NCBI GenBank assembly: GCA_036154955.1
Contig: JAYZWL010000003.1
Span: 21,615 to 85,614 of the forward strand
Direction of reading: 5' to 3'
From: Albimonas sp036154955
Lineage (GTDB): Bacteria; Pseudomonadota; Alphaproteobacteria; Rhodobacterales; Rhodobacteraceae
DNA length: 64,000 bases
Shown: positions 20,149 to 28,800 of the stretch, piece by piece
Position numbering within the stretch: position 1 is the first letter of the stretch
How the letters are laid out: every line of letters begins with the position of its first letter
The notes under the pieces: generated by a model
The model's database searches: none
Told to the model about the DNA's origin: nothing
The model's input: the letters and a program-made list of their open reading frames with translations, nothing else
Made by a program: the position numbers and the translations under genes

Positions 20149-20363
20149 GATCGCTCCGTCGTAATCTGTCGGCGGTCGGTCCGGGCGGCGAGACCCGGAC
20201 CGGGACGCTCGGATAAGGGAACGGGGAGCCGGGACCATGTCCCCTCCAATTGGCGTGGGGTCGGCATTGCCGATCACCGCCATCGGTCAATGCTGACGAC
20301 GCGTCGGATCGTGTCGCGTCACGGCATGCCGGGCGCGGCGGGGCGCCCGGCGGGTGCGGGCCC

Positions 20364-21092
20364 TCAGCGCCGTCGCCGCCGCGCGGCCCCGGCCAGCGCC
20401 ATCAGGCCCGCGCCCAGCAGCAGGGCCGGCGCCGGCAGGGGAACCGCGGCGCCGCCGACGCCCTCGACCCGCATCGCCAGGTTGCCGTATTCCGCGACGT
20501 CGCCGATCTCCAGCGACGAGCGCCAGTCGCCGCCCTGGCTCCAGCCGCCGCCGGGATTGCGGACGAACCAGCCGCTTTCGTCCTCGAAACCGGCCATGTA
20601 GATCCAGCTCTGCCCGTCGACGGTGGTGTCGAGGCTCGGGGTCAGGCCGATGAAGTAGTCGCCGGCGGTCAGCGCGATCGACAGGCCCGACATGGTCAGG
20701 CGGTGGATGCCGTCCTCGGCCGTGACGGTGGCCGTCCCGATCAGCCCGAAGTCGCCGCCCGTCGCGGGATCGTCGGCGTTGGTCAGCGGGTCGGAACCGT
20801 CGAAGATGGTCAGGATCGCGGAATAGCTCGCCGCCGGCTCGGACGCGCCGAGCATGAACATGGCGCTGACCGAGGTGATGACCACGTCGTCGGCGAAATG
20901 CACGTCGTCCACCGCGTAGGTGTCGAGCTGGTCCAGCGACGACTGGAAATCCTGCACGGCGGTGTTCTGTTCGACGCGCGCGCCGCCGTCGTAAAGCGTG
21001 ATCGCCTGCGCCCCGGAGACGGAGGCGAGGAAGGCGCCGGTCACGAGCGTCGTGGCGCAGGCGGCCCGGAGGGCGGAGGGAAGGCGGGACAT
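20364..21092 (-). CDS. VPLPA-CTERM surface protein (copy B)
   Basis: A 242-residue paralogue of the 19399-20148 protein in the same orientation, 215 bases upstream of it. Signal peptide about 1-30 (ends SGAQA), then ITLYDGG, AVDDVHFADDVVI, a FDGSDPLTNADDPA segment, AGDYFIGLTP and FVRNPGGGW, ending in VPLPAPALLLGAG, a hydrophobic helix and a run of Arg. The tandem duplication is ancient, since only short blocks are conserved. The 5' region contains inverted repeats (21186-21242). Cell-surface or extracellular-matrix placement follows from the sorting signal; the domain's role is unknown. Confidence 0.85.
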   Translation of the reverse strand: MSRLPSALRAACATTLVTGAFLASVSGAQAITLYDGGARVEQNTAVQDFQSSLDQLDTYAVDDVHFADDVVITSVSAMFMLGASEPAASYSAILTIFDGSDPLTNADDPATGGDFGLIGTATVTAEDGIHRLTMSGLSIALTAGDYFIGLTPSLDTTVDGQSWIYMAGFEDESGWFVRNPGGGWSQGGDWRSSLEIGDVAEYGNLAMRVEGVGGAAVPLPAPALLLGAGLMALAGAARRRRR

Positions 21093-21525
21093 GGATGGAC
21101 CTTTCGGGGTGCGCCGCGCGTCGCTTCCGACGGCGCGGACTGTAGCGGCAGACCCGAGAGGTGATCGGGCACGCGGATCGATTGTTTACGCAATGGCAGC
21201 ATTGCACCGCGTTCATGTTCCTGCAATCGGGACGCTGCGTAATGCTTCGCCGCTTCATCCTCGGACGGTCGTCCCGCGCGCCTCCCGCCCCGGCGGCGGC
21301 GAGCGCGGCGGATAGGGGGGCGGGCGACGGGCGGAACGGCTCAGGTCTCCTCCTTCGCAGACGGCGGTTCTGAACGGGGCGCCGGGCGCCCGAGCGTCCC
21401 CGCGCCCGCCCCCGCCCCCGTCCCCGCGCGCGTCTCTGCGTCGCCGGGCGCGGCACTGGCCATCCCGGCCCGCTTGCTTCAAGACTGCGCCGCGGGCGAT
21501 CCGGCCCGCGCGAGCCGGAGCCGTC
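21093..21525. promoter_or_regulatory. Divergent intergenic region with nested inverted repeats
   Basis: No gene is supported between the VPLPA-CTERM gene and lgt. The patch 21175-21245 is relatively AT-rich and carries a perfect GCAATG-GCAG-CATTGC inverted repeat (21190-21205), plus TTACGCA (21186-21192) matched by TGCGTAA (21236-21242). These look like regulator sites for the minus-strand VPLPA gene. The rest (21250-21520) is GC-rich without visible signal. Confidence 0.45.
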
Positions 21526-22416
21526 ATGTTCGCCATTCCCTTCCCGAACATCGACCCCGCGGTGTTCTCGGTGGAGCTGGGCAGCTTCACCTTCTCGCTG
21601 CGCTGGTATGCGCTGGCCTATATCGCGGGGCTGATCCTCGGCTGGCGCTACGTGGCGCGGCTGATGGCGCGCCCGGCCCTGTGGCGGGGCGCCCCGCCGA
21701 TGGCCCCGGCGGAGGTGGAGGAGCTGCTGACCTGGATGGTGGTCGGGGTCATCGCCGGCGGGCGGCTGGGCTTCGTGCTGTTCTACCAGCCGGCCTATTA
21801 CCTCGCCAATCCGGCGGAGATCCCGGCGATCTGGAACGGGGGCATGTCCTTCCACGGCGGCTTCCTGGGCGTGATCGCCGGCGTGGTCCTGTGGTCGCGC
21901 CGGCGCGGACGGCCGATGATGGAGGTGGGCGACGCGGTGGCCTGCGCCGCCCCCATCGGCCTGCTGCTGGGGCGGGTGGCGAACTTCATCAACTCGGAGC
22001 TGTGGGGGCGCGTCACCGACATGCCCTGGGGGGTGATCTTCCCCAATGGCGGGCCGGAGCCGCGGCATCCCTCCCAGGTCTACGAGGCGGGGTTGGAGGG
22101 GGCGGCGCTGTTCCTCGTCATGTGGTGGCTGGCGACCCGGGCCGGCTGGCTGAAGCGGCCGGGGGCGATGATCGGGGTGTTCCTGGTGGGCTACGGGGCC
22201 GCGCGCTCGGTGGTGGAGCTGTTCCGCCAGCCCGACCGGTTCCTGCAGTCGGAGGGCAACCCGCTGGGCCTCGCCTGGCGATGGGGACCGGAGGCGGGGC
22301 TGACCATGGGGCAGATCCTGTCGATCCCGATGATCCTGGCCGGCGTCGCGGTGATCGTCGCGGCCCGGCGCGGGGTGTGGGCGAAGGGCGCCCCGCGGGA
22401 GACGGAGGAGACATGA
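21526..22416 (+). CDS. lgt: Prolipoprotein diacylglyceryl transferase
   Basis: A 296-residue inner-membrane enzyme that moves diacylglycerol from phosphatidylglycerol onto the lipobox cysteine of prolipoproteins. Seven or so hydrophobic segments are seen. The family signature appears as GRVANFINSELWGR, with Ala where many homologues have Gly, and the FHGG loop (MSFHGGFLG) that carries an essential His is present. Start 21526 follows GCCGGAGCCGTC. The stop overlaps the start of the next gene by four bases (ATGA), so translation is coupled. Confidence 0.96.
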   Translation: MFAIPFPNIDPAVFSVELGSFTFSLRWYALAYIAGLILGWRYVARLMARPALWRGAPPMAPAEVEELLTWMVVGVIAGGRLGFVLFYQPAYYLANPAEIPAIWNGGMSFHGGFLGVIAGVVLWSRRRGRPMMEVGDAVACAAPIGLLLGRVANFINSELWGRVTDMPWGVIFPNGGPEPRHPSQVYEAGLEGAALFLVMWWLATRAGWLKRPGAMIGVFLVGYGAARSVVELFRQPDRFLQSEGNPLGLAWRWGPEAGLTMGQILSIPMILAGVAVIVAARRGVWAKGAPRETEET

Positions 22417-23528
22417 GCGGCCCGGCCGCCGGCGAGCCGCCGCTTCTGCCGCTGATCCGGGCGCGGATCGCGCAGGGCGGGCCGATGCCGCTGGCGGAAT
22501 ATATGGGGCTGTGCCTCGGCCATCCGCGGCACGGCTACTACATCACCCGCGATCCGCTGGGGGCGGCGGGGGATTTCACCACGGCGCCTGAGATCAGCCA
22601 GATGTTCGGGGAGCTGCTGGGGCTTTGGCTGGCGCAGGCCTGGATCGACCTCGGCCGCCCGGTGCGGGTGGTGCTGGCCGAACCCGGGCCGGGGCGGGGC
22701 ACGCTGATGGCCGACGCGCTACGCGCGGCGGGCCGGGTTCCGGGCTTCGCCGAGGCCGCGCGGCCGCATCTGGTGGAAACGTCGCCCGCCCTGCGCGCCC
22801 GGCAGGCGGAGAAGCTGGCGGGTCGCGATCCGCTCTGGTTCGACCGGCTGGAGGATCTGCCGGACGACGTCCCCCTGCTGCTGGTCGCCAACGAATTCGT
22901 CGACGCGCTTCCGATCCGCCAGTTCGTGCGGGCGGGCGGCGCGTGGCGGGAGCGGGTGGTGGGCATGGACGGGGCCGGGCGGCTGACGCTGGGCCTCGGC
23001 GCCGTCGCGCCGTGGGAGGGCGAGGGGCCTGAGGGCGCGGTGGTCGAGACCTGTCCGGCGGGCGAGGCCGCGGCGGCCTGGATCGGGGCGCGGCTGGCCC
23101 GCGCCGGGGGCGCGGCGGTGGTGATCGACTACGGCTACGGCCGGCGCCCGCCGCAGGGGGGCGACACGTTCCAGGCGCTGCGGGCGCATGAATACGTCGA
23201 CCCGCTGGCGGAACCCGGGCTCGCCGACCTGACCGCCCATGTGGATTTCGGCGCGCTGGCGCGGACGGCGGAGGCGCAGGGCGCGCGCGCCTGGCCGCTG
23301 GCGACGCAAGGCGCGTTCCTCGAACGGCTGGGCATCACCGCGCGGGCGCAGGCGCTGGCCCGGGCCGCGGCGCGGACGGCGACGGCGAAAGGCGTCGCGG
23401 CGCCGGAAGACCCGGTGGAGGCCATCGTCTCGGCGCATCGCCGGTTGACCCATCCCGCGGAGATGGGCGAGCTGTTCAAGGTCCTCGTCCTGACCGGCCC
23501 CGCCCATCCGCGCCCCGCCGGGGTCTGA
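22413..23528 (+). CDS. MidA/NDUFAF7-family SAM-dependent methyltransferase
   Basis: A 371-residue class I SAM methyltransferase of the DUF185 (MidA, NDUFAF7) family, whose mitochondrial member methylates an arginine of complex I subunit NDUFS2. Recognisable are PLAEYMGLCLGHPRHGYY (30-47), GDFTTAPEISQMFGE (53-67), the SAM-binding EPGPGRGTLM (90-99) and ANEFVDALP. It overlaps lgt by four bases and is followed after 25 bases by pgeF, an order common in Rhodobacterales. A role in complex I assembly is inferred from the family. Confidence 0.92.
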   Translation: MSGPAAGEPPLLPLIRARIAQGGPMPLAEYMGLCLGHPRHGYYITRDPLGAAGDFTTAPEISQMFGELLGLWLAQAWIDLGRPVRVVLAEPGPGRGTLMADALRAAGRVPGFAEAARPHLVETSPALRARQAEKLAGRDPLWFDRLEDLPDDVPLLLVANEFVDALPIRQFVRAGGAWRERVVGMDGAGRLTLGLGAVAPWEGEGPEGAVVETCPAGEAAAAWIGARLARAGGAAVVIDYGYGRRPPQGGDTFQALRAHEYVDPLAEPGLADLTAHVDFGALARTAEAQGARAWPLATQGAFLERLGITARAQALARAAARTATAKGVAAPEDPVEAIVSAHRRLTHPAEMGELFKVLVLTGPAHPRPAGV

Positions 23529-23553
23529 CGCGACCCGCATTCCGGAGAGATCC

Positions 23554-24324
23554 ATGACCGCCCTGTCCCCGCTCCGCTCCGACCTGCTCTCAGGCGTCCC
23601 GCATGGCTTCTTCACCCGGCAGGGCGGGGTCTCGGGCGGCATCTGGGCCGGGCTGAACTGCGGGGCCGGGTCGAAGGACGACGCGGAGGCGGTGGCGGAG
23701 AACAAGGCCCGCGTCGCCGCCGCCATGGGGGTCGCGCCGGAGCGGCTGCTGTTCCTCCACCAGGTGCATTCCGACCGGGTGCTGACCGTCGAGGGACCCT
23801 GGGGCCGCGACGCGGCGCGCGAGGCCGACGGGCTGGTCACCGCCGAACCCGGGCTGGCGCTGGCCGCGCTGGCCGCGGACTGCATGCCGGTGCTGTTCCA
23901 CGACAAGGAGGCGGGCGTGATCGCCGCCGCCCATGCGGGCTGGCGGGGGGCGCTGGGGGGCGTGCTGGAGGCCACGCTCGACGCGATGGAGGGGCTGGGC
24001 GCCGATCGCGGCCGGGTGCGCGCCGCCATCGGGCCCTGCATCTCCCAGGCCGCCTACGAGGTGGGCCCCGAATTCCTCGATGACTTCACGATGGACGACC
24101 CGGAGGCGACGCGCTTCTTCTCCGGCGGGCCGAACGGGCGGCCGATGTTCGACCTGCCCGGCTACGGCCTGCGCCGCCTGCGCGAGGCGGGGGTGGGCGA
24201 GGCCGAATGGCTCGGCCACTGCACCTATCGCGACGAGGCGCGCTTCTTCTCCAACCGCCGGGCGGTGCACCGGAAGGAGGGGGACTACGGCCGCCTCTGC
24301 TCCGCCATCGCGCTGCCCGCCTGA
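23554..24324 (+). CDS. pgeF: PgeF/YfiH multicopper-type purine nucleosidase or peptidoglycan editing factor
   Basis: A 256-residue YfiH/LACC1-family protein. The metal-site residues are visible in HQVHSD, ADCMPVLFHD and HAGWRG. Family members have been reported as purine nucleoside phosphorylase/adenosine deaminase-like enzymes (LACC1) and as peptidoglycan editing factor in Escherichia coli. Start 23554 follows CCGGAGAGATCC. It follows the methyltransferase by 25 bases and is followed after 14 bases by the M24-fold gene, so lgt to the hydrolase may be one operon. Confidence 0.9.
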   Translation: MTALSPLRSDLLSGVPHGFFTRQGGVSGGIWAGLNCGAGSKDDAEAVAENKARVAAAMGVAPERLLFLHQVHSDRVLTVEGPWGRDAAREADGLVTAEPGLALAALAADCMPVLFHDKEAGVIAAAHAGWRGALGGVLEATLDAMEGLGADRGRVRAAIGPCISQAAYEVGPEFLDDFTMDDPEATRFFSGGPNGRPMFDLPGYGLRRLREAGVGEAEWLGHCTYRDEARFFSNRRAVHRKEGDYGRLCSAIALPA

Positions 24325-24338
24325 GCGCCGGAGCCCCC

Positions 24339-25487
24339 ATGCTGCATTTCCCCGCCGAGGAATTCGACGCCCGCGCCGCGAGCCTGCGGGCGGAGATGGC
24401 GACCCGCGGTCTCGACGCCCTGCTGCTGTTCGCGCCCGAGAGCCAGTATTGGCTGACCGGCTACGACACCTTCGGTTTCTGCTTCTTCCAGTGCCTTGTG
24501 GTGACGGAGACGCGCCTGGCGCTGGTCACGCGGTCGGCCGACCTGCGCCAGGCGCGGCTGACCTCGACGCTGGAGGATATCCGGGTCTGGAAGGACGGGG
24601 CGGGGGCCGACCCTTCCGCCGATCTGTGGGCGCTGCTGGGCGACCTCGGGCTCGCCGGCAAGCGGCTGGGATGGGAGACGGACACCCACGGCCTGACCAT
24701 GGCCAACGGGCGGCGGGTGGAGGCGCGGCTTGCGGGCCGGGCGGAGCTGGTCGAGGCCTCGGACCTCGTCCCCGCCCTGCGGCTGGTGAAGAGCCCGGCC
24801 GAGATCGCTTATGTGCGCGAGGCCGCCCGCATCGCCGACGCGGGCTGGGAACGGGCGCTGGCCGCCATGGGGCCGGGGGCGGAGGAGGCGGAGATCCTCG
24901 CCGCGCTTCAGGGCGGGATGTTCGCGGAGGGCGGGGATTATCCGGCCAACCCGACGATCCTGGGCTCCGGCGAACTGGCGCTGCTCTGCCGGTTCCAGTC
25001 CAGGCGGCGGCGGCTGGATGCGCGCGACCAGCTGACCGTGGAATGGGCCGGGGTGGCGCGGCAATACCACGTGGCCAACATGCGCTGCGCGGTGATCGGC
25101 GAACCGCGGCCCGAGCATGTCCGGATGCACGCGGCCGCCCGCGAGGCGCTGGAGGAATGCGAGGCCGCCCTGAGCCCCGGCCGGCCGATGGCGGAGGTGT
25201 TCGCGGCCCATGCGCGGGTGCTCGACGCCCGCGGGCTCGGCGCCCACCGGCTGAACGCCTGCGGCTACAGCCTCGGCGCCCGCTTCGCGCCGAGCTGGAT
25301 GGATCCGCAGATGTTCTACGAAGGCGCGCCGACGATCATGGCGGAGAACATGGTGTTCTTCCTGCACATGATCCTGGCCGACAGCGACACCGGGACGGCG
25401 ATGAGCCTCGGGCGCACCAGCCTGATCGGGGCGGGCGGGGCGGAGCCGCTCTCGACGCTCACGCTCGATCTGCCGGTGGTGGAATAG
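24339..25487 (+). CDS. M24-fold (Xaa-Pro peptidase-like) hydrolase with atypical active site
   Basis: A 382-residue protein with the creatinase N-terminal domain (residues 1-140, with LTGYDTFGFCFFQC) and a pita-bread M24 domain. The usual five metal ligands (D, D, H, E, E) are not where expected: the first Asp is replaced in VEWAGVARQYH, the second in VANMR, and the region of the metal-binding His reads CGYSLGARFAPSW. Non-metal members such as creatinase and the ectoine hydrolase DoeA have similar changes, and the GYS-G-x-x-PxW pattern resembles DoeA as I recall it. A creatinase- or DoeA-like amide hydrolase is therefore more likely than an aminopeptidase. Start 24339 follows GCCGGAGCCCCC. 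A convergent Lrp/AsnC regulator follows. Confidence 0.75.
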   Translation: MLHFPAEEFDARAASLRAEMATRGLDALLLFAPESQYWLTGYDTFGFCFFQCLVVTETRLALVTRSADLRQARLTSTLEDIRVWKDGAGADPSADLWALLGDLGLAGKRLGWETDTHGLTMANGRRVEARLAGRAELVEASDLVPALRLVKSPAEIAYVREAARIADAGWERALAAMGPGAEEAEILAALQGGMFAEGGDYPANPTILGSGELALLCRFQSRRRRLDARDQLTVEWAGVARQYHVANMRCAVIGEPRPEHVRMHAAAREALEECEAALSPGRPMAEVFAAHARVLDARGLGAHRLNACGYSLGARFAPSWMDPQMFYEGAPTIMAENMVFFLHMILADSDTGTAMSLGRTSLIGAGGAEPLSTLTLDLPVVE

Positions 25488-25500
25488 GGAGGCGGGGCGG

Positions 25501-25998
25501 TCACTCGACCGCGGCGCGGGCCTCCAGCACGTCGAAGGGCACGCCGGGCTCCCACTTGGTCTCGCGGATCACCAGCGAGGTCTTCACGCCGGCGACGTTG
25601 GGGGCGGAGACCAGGTCCCCGGTCAGGAAGCGCTGGAAGGTCGACAGGTCGGGCGCCACGCATTTCAGGATGAAGTCGATCTCGCCGTTGAGCATGTGGC
25701 ACTCGCGGACCAGCGGCCAGGAGCGGGCGCGCTCCTCGAAGGCGTTGAGGTCGCTCTCGGCCTGGGAGCGCAGGGATACCATGGCGAAGACCGCCACCTC
25801 GAAGCCCAGCTGGCGGGTGTTGACCCGGGCGTGATAGCCCTCGATGTAGCCGGTCTCCTCCAGCGCCCGCACCCGGCGCAGGCAGGGGGGGGCGGAGATG
25901 CCGACGCGGCGCGACAGCTCCACATTGGTCATGCGGCCGTCGGCCTGAAGCTCGGCGAGGATCTTGCGGTCGATGGGGTCGAGCTTGGCGGGCGGCAT
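25501..25998 (-). CDS. Lrp/AsnC family transcriptional regulator
   Basis: A 165-residue Lrp/AsnC regulator: a helix-turn-helix in residues 1-60 (LDPIDRKILAELQADGR, then VELSRRVGIS) and a C-terminal RAM ligand-binding domain from about 70. These proteins bind DNA as octamers and sense amino acids. Start 25998 follows CAGGACCGCCC. It converges on the M24-fold hydrolase gene and is divergent from the ELM1-family gene, with inverted repeats in the shared 95-base region that may be its own operator. Confidence 0.93.
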   Translation of the reverse strand: MPPAKLDPIDRKILAELQADGRMTNVELSRRVGISAPPCLRRVRALEETGYIEGYHARVNTRQLGFEVAVFAMVSLRSQAESDLNAFEERARSWPLVRECHMLNGEIDFILKCVAPDLSTFQRFLTGDLVSAPNVAGVKTSLVIRETKWEPGVPFDVLEARAAVE

Positions 25999-26067
25999 GG
26001 GCGGTCCTGGACGGGCGCGGCGCAGGCGCGCCGAATTGCGTAGGTCGGCCGCGACAATGCAATGATG

Positions 26068-26083
26068 TTGCGCATGAGCGCAA
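26068..26083. promoter_or_regulatory. Inverted repeat TTGCGC-N4-GCGCAA between lrp-type gene and ELM1-type gene
   Basis: A perfect 6-4-6 inverted repeat lies in an AT-richer divergent promoter region (26035-26090). A second overlapping pairing (GCAA-TGATG-TTGC, 26059-26071) adds dyad symmetry. Lrp/AsnC proteins bind such dyads, so this is a candidate autoregulatory operator. Confidence 0.55.
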
Positions 26084-26092
26084 GATTCGGAA

Positions 26093-27136
26093 ATGGAGTC
26101 GATGTCGAAGCCTCCTTCGGAACGTGGCGTCAGCGAGGCCCGGGCGGCGGAAACCGGCGTCTGGGTGGTCACCGACGGGCGGCCGGGGAACGAGAACCCG
26201 GCCCGCGCGCTCGCTCGGGCGCTGGAGGGGCACGGCTTCGCCCCGGCGGCGCTGCGCCGGGCGGTCCCGCGGGGCTGGGCGGCGCGGCTTCCGGCGGTCC
26301 TGTGGCGGGCGATCCCGGCGCGGGCGGGGGGCTGGCCGTTCTCCGCCTATGAGAATCCGGACGCGCTGGCGGGGCCCTGGCCGGGGCTGGTGATCTCGGC
26401 CGGGCGACGCGCGGCGCCGGCGGCGGCGGCGATGCGGGCGCTGTCGGGGGGCGCGACGCGCGCGGTGCAGATCCTCGACCCGCGGATGGGGGCGGGGGCC
26501 TTCGACGCGCTGGTGCTGCCGGAACATGACGGGCGGGCGGGGGCGGGGATCGTCACCACGCTGGGCTCGCTGTCCGCGGTGACGCCGGAGGCGGCGCGGG
26601 CGGCGGCGGGGCCGTGGGAGGCGCGGCTCGCGCACCTGCCCCGGCCGCGGCTGGCGGCGCTGATCGGCGGCCCCTCCGGCTCCAACCGCTGGGGGGAGGC
26701 GGAGGGGCGCGCGGCGCTGGCGGCGCTGGGCGCGGCGCGGGCGGCGGGCTGGGGGCTGATGGTCACGCCCTCGCGCCGCACGCCGCCGGGGCTGGCGGCG
26801 CAGATGCGGGACGCGGCGCCGGAGGCCTTCGTCTGGGACGGGACCGGCGACAACCCTTATCCGGGGATCCTGGGATTGGCGGACGCGGCGCTGGTCACGG
26901 CGGATTCGGTGAACATGGCGTCCGAGGCGGCCTCGGCCGGGCTGCCGGTGAACGTGCTGCCGGTGGCGGGGCTCGCGCCCAAGCTGGCGCGGTTTCATGC
27001 CGGGCTGGCGGCGCGGGGGGCGTCGCGGGACTGGTCGGGGGCGCCGCAGGTCTGGGAGGTCGAGGCCCTGGACGAGGCGGGGCGGGTGGCGGCGTCGCTG
27101 GCCCCCTCGCTCGCCCCGCGCCTGCGCGGCGGCTGA
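26093..27136 (+). CDS. Mitochondrial fission ELM1 family protein
   Basis: A 347-residue protein of the ELM1/DUF1022 family, recognised from WVVTDGRPGNENPARALARAL, the GGPSGSNRW loop (around residue 198) and DAALVTADSVNMASEAAS near the C-terminus. The fold resembles GT-B glycosyltransferases, and the bacterial proteins have no established role; the name comes from the Arabidopsis fission factor. In-frame ATGs at 26093 and 26102 are both possible. GGAG ends only three bases before the second, so I kept the first. It is divergent from the Lrp/AsnC gene and precedes trxB. Confidence 0.85.
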   Translation: MESMSKPPSERGVSEARAAETGVWVVTDGRPGNENPARALARALEGHGFAPAALRRAVPRGWAARLPAVLWRAIPARAGGWPFSAYENPDALAGPWPGLVISAGRRAAPAAAAMRALSGGATRAVQILDPRMGAGAFDALVLPEHDGRAGAGIVTTLGSLSAVTPEAARAAAGPWEARLAHLPRPRLAALIGGPSGSNRWGEAEGRAALAALGAARAAGWGLMVTPSRRTPPGLAAQMRDAAPEAFVWDGTGDNPYPGILGLADAALVTADSVNMASEAASAGLPVNVLPVAGLAPKLARFHAGLAARGASRDWSGAPQVWEVEALDEAGRVAASLAPSLAPRLRGG

Positions 27137-27269
27137 CCGGCCCGGGCGCCCGCCCGCCCTCCCTGCCCGCGCCGCTCAGCCGCCGCGCAGGCGCATCCCG
27201 GCCTTGCACGGGTTTCGCCGGAGCGACGGCGTGTCTATATGGGCGCGACAGGATTCAGGAGGCGGGAAC

Positions 27270-28229
27270 ATGGGCGCGACACGGCAGGTCAAGGTTCTGA
27301 TCATCGGCTCGGGGCCGGCGGGTTACACGGCGGCCGTCTACGCCTCGCGCGCCATGCTGGAACCGGTTCTGGTGCAGGGCATCCAGCCCGGCGGCCAGCT
27401 CACCATCACCACCGAGGTCGAGAACTGGCCCGGCGACGTCGAGGTGCAGGGCCCCGCGCTGATGGAGCGGATGGAGGCCCATGCCCGCGCCATGGGGACC
27501 GAGATCGTCTTCGACATCGTGGGCAGGCTGGACCTGTCCCGGCGCCCGTTCCGCGCGGAGCTCGACGGCGGCGACGTGATCGAGGCCGAGGCGGTGATCC
27601 TCGCCACCGGCGCCCAGGCCCGCTGGCTGGGGCTGGAGACGGAGGAGCGGTTCAAGGGCTTCGGCGTCTCGGCCTGCGCGACCTGCGACGGGTTCTTCTA
27701 CCGCGGCAAGGAGGTGGTGGTGATCGGCGGCGGCAACACCGCGGTCGAGGAGGCGCTGTTCCTGACCAACTTCGCCTCCAAGGTGACGCTGGTGCATCGC
27801 CGCGACGGGCTCAGGGCGGAGAAGATCCTGCAGGACCGGCTGTTCAGGAACCCCAAGGTCGAGGTGATCTGGGACCACCAGCTCGACGAGGTGATCGGCG
27901 AGACCGACCCGCTCGGCGTCACCGGCGCCCGCCTGCGCCACGCGACGACGGGGGAGGAGCGGGTGATCGACTGCGCCGGCATCTTCATCGCCATCGGCCA
28001 CTCGCCGTCCTCCGAGCTGGTCGCCGGGCAGCTTGAGACGCATCACGGCGGCTATGTGAAGGTGAAGCCGGGCACGACCGAGACCTCGATCCCCGGCGTC
28101 TTCGCCGCGGGCGACGTGACGGACCACGTCTATCGGCAGGCGGTGACCTCCGCCGGCATGGGCTGCATGGCGGCGCTGGAGGCGGAGCGGTTCCTGGCGG
28201 CGGGGGCGGAGAAGCTGGCGGCGGAGTGA
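27270..28229 (+). CDS. trxB: Thioredoxin-disulfide reductase
   Basis: A 319-residue low-molecular-weight thioredoxin reductase that passes electrons from NADPH through FAD to thioredoxin. The FAD site GSGPAGY starts at residue 13, the redox-active C136-A-T-C139 precedes D140, the NADPH site is VIGGGNTAVEEALF, and the C-terminal FAD motif is GVFAAGDV. Start 27270 follows CAGGAGGCGGGAAC. It stands between the ELM1-family gene and a long gap with a hairpin. Confidence 0.97.
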   Translation: MGATRQVKVLIIGSGPAGYTAAVYASRAMLEPVLVQGIQPGGQLTITTEVENWPGDVEVQGPALMERMEAHARAMGTEIVFDIVGRLDLSRRPFRAELDGGDVIEAEAVILATGAQARWLGLETEERFKGFGVSACATCDGFFYRGKEVVVIGGGNTAVEEALFLTNFASKVTLVHRRDGLRAEKILQDRLFRNPKVEVIWDHQLDEVIGETDPLGVTGARLRHATTGEERVIDCAGIFIAIGHSPSSELVAGQLETHHGGYVKVKPGTTETSIPGVFAAGDVTDHVYRQAVTSAGMGCMAALEAERFLAAGAEKLAAE

Positions 28230-28230
28230 C

Positions 28231-28284
28231 CCCCGCCCGTCGCTGACCGCCAGGCGCCGCGACGTCCTGGCGGGGCGGGCGGGG
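28231..28284 (+). terminator. Nested hairpin after trxB
   Basis: CCGCCAGG (28247-28254) pairs with CCTGGCGG (28266-28273), and an outer CCCCGCCC (28231-28238) pairs with GGGCGGGG (28277-28284). The structure starts two bases after the trxB stop and has no U-run. Confidence 0.5.
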
Positions 28285-28800
28285 TCTGCGCGCCCGTGAC
28301 CTGCGCGCCTGGAACCTGCGCGGGCGCGACGGACCTGCGGCCGCCGGTCCCGGTCATCCTCGCCGCCCGCATCGTCGTTCGGAGGGCGGTCGGGCGCGTC
28401 AGGCGCCGAGGGCGCCCCCGACGGCGACGGCGCGCGGCCGCGCGTCGCCCGCAACGCCGGCCGCCTTTTTCGATCGTCGAGGCCACGAGCCGGATGGGAG
28501 GCGCGGGGCATCCCTCGCGCCGGGACCGGTTGCGGTCGGTCCGCCGCATGGCGGCGTGCTTCCGTTCGGTCGCGGTCGCTTCGGGGCGTCCCGTCGGCGT
28601 CCTCTTCCCGGATCGTGCGGGACCCGCCGAGACGGTCCCGATGTCGGGCCTTGGCTCGGGAGATCGGGTCGGTCCCCTCCGGGGCGGAGGGCCGTTTCGC
28701 CGGCGCGTCGCCGCGGCGCGTCCCGGTCCCGCCGCGCCCGTCGACGCCGACCGGGCCGCACGCCCTTGCCTGCGCCGGCCGGCCGGGCCATTCACGGGCG
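28285..28800. other. Long GC-rich intergenic region
   Basis: No supported gene. The reading frames open here on both strands give Arg/Pro/Gly-rich products without family features. No promoter hexamers stand out. It is the longest gene-free stretch of the window. Confidence 0.5.

Noticed and set aside
21211..21222. Another LexA-type box (two GTTC) upstream of lgt
   Set aside because: The two GTTC are separated by two bases, not seven, so the spacing does not fit.
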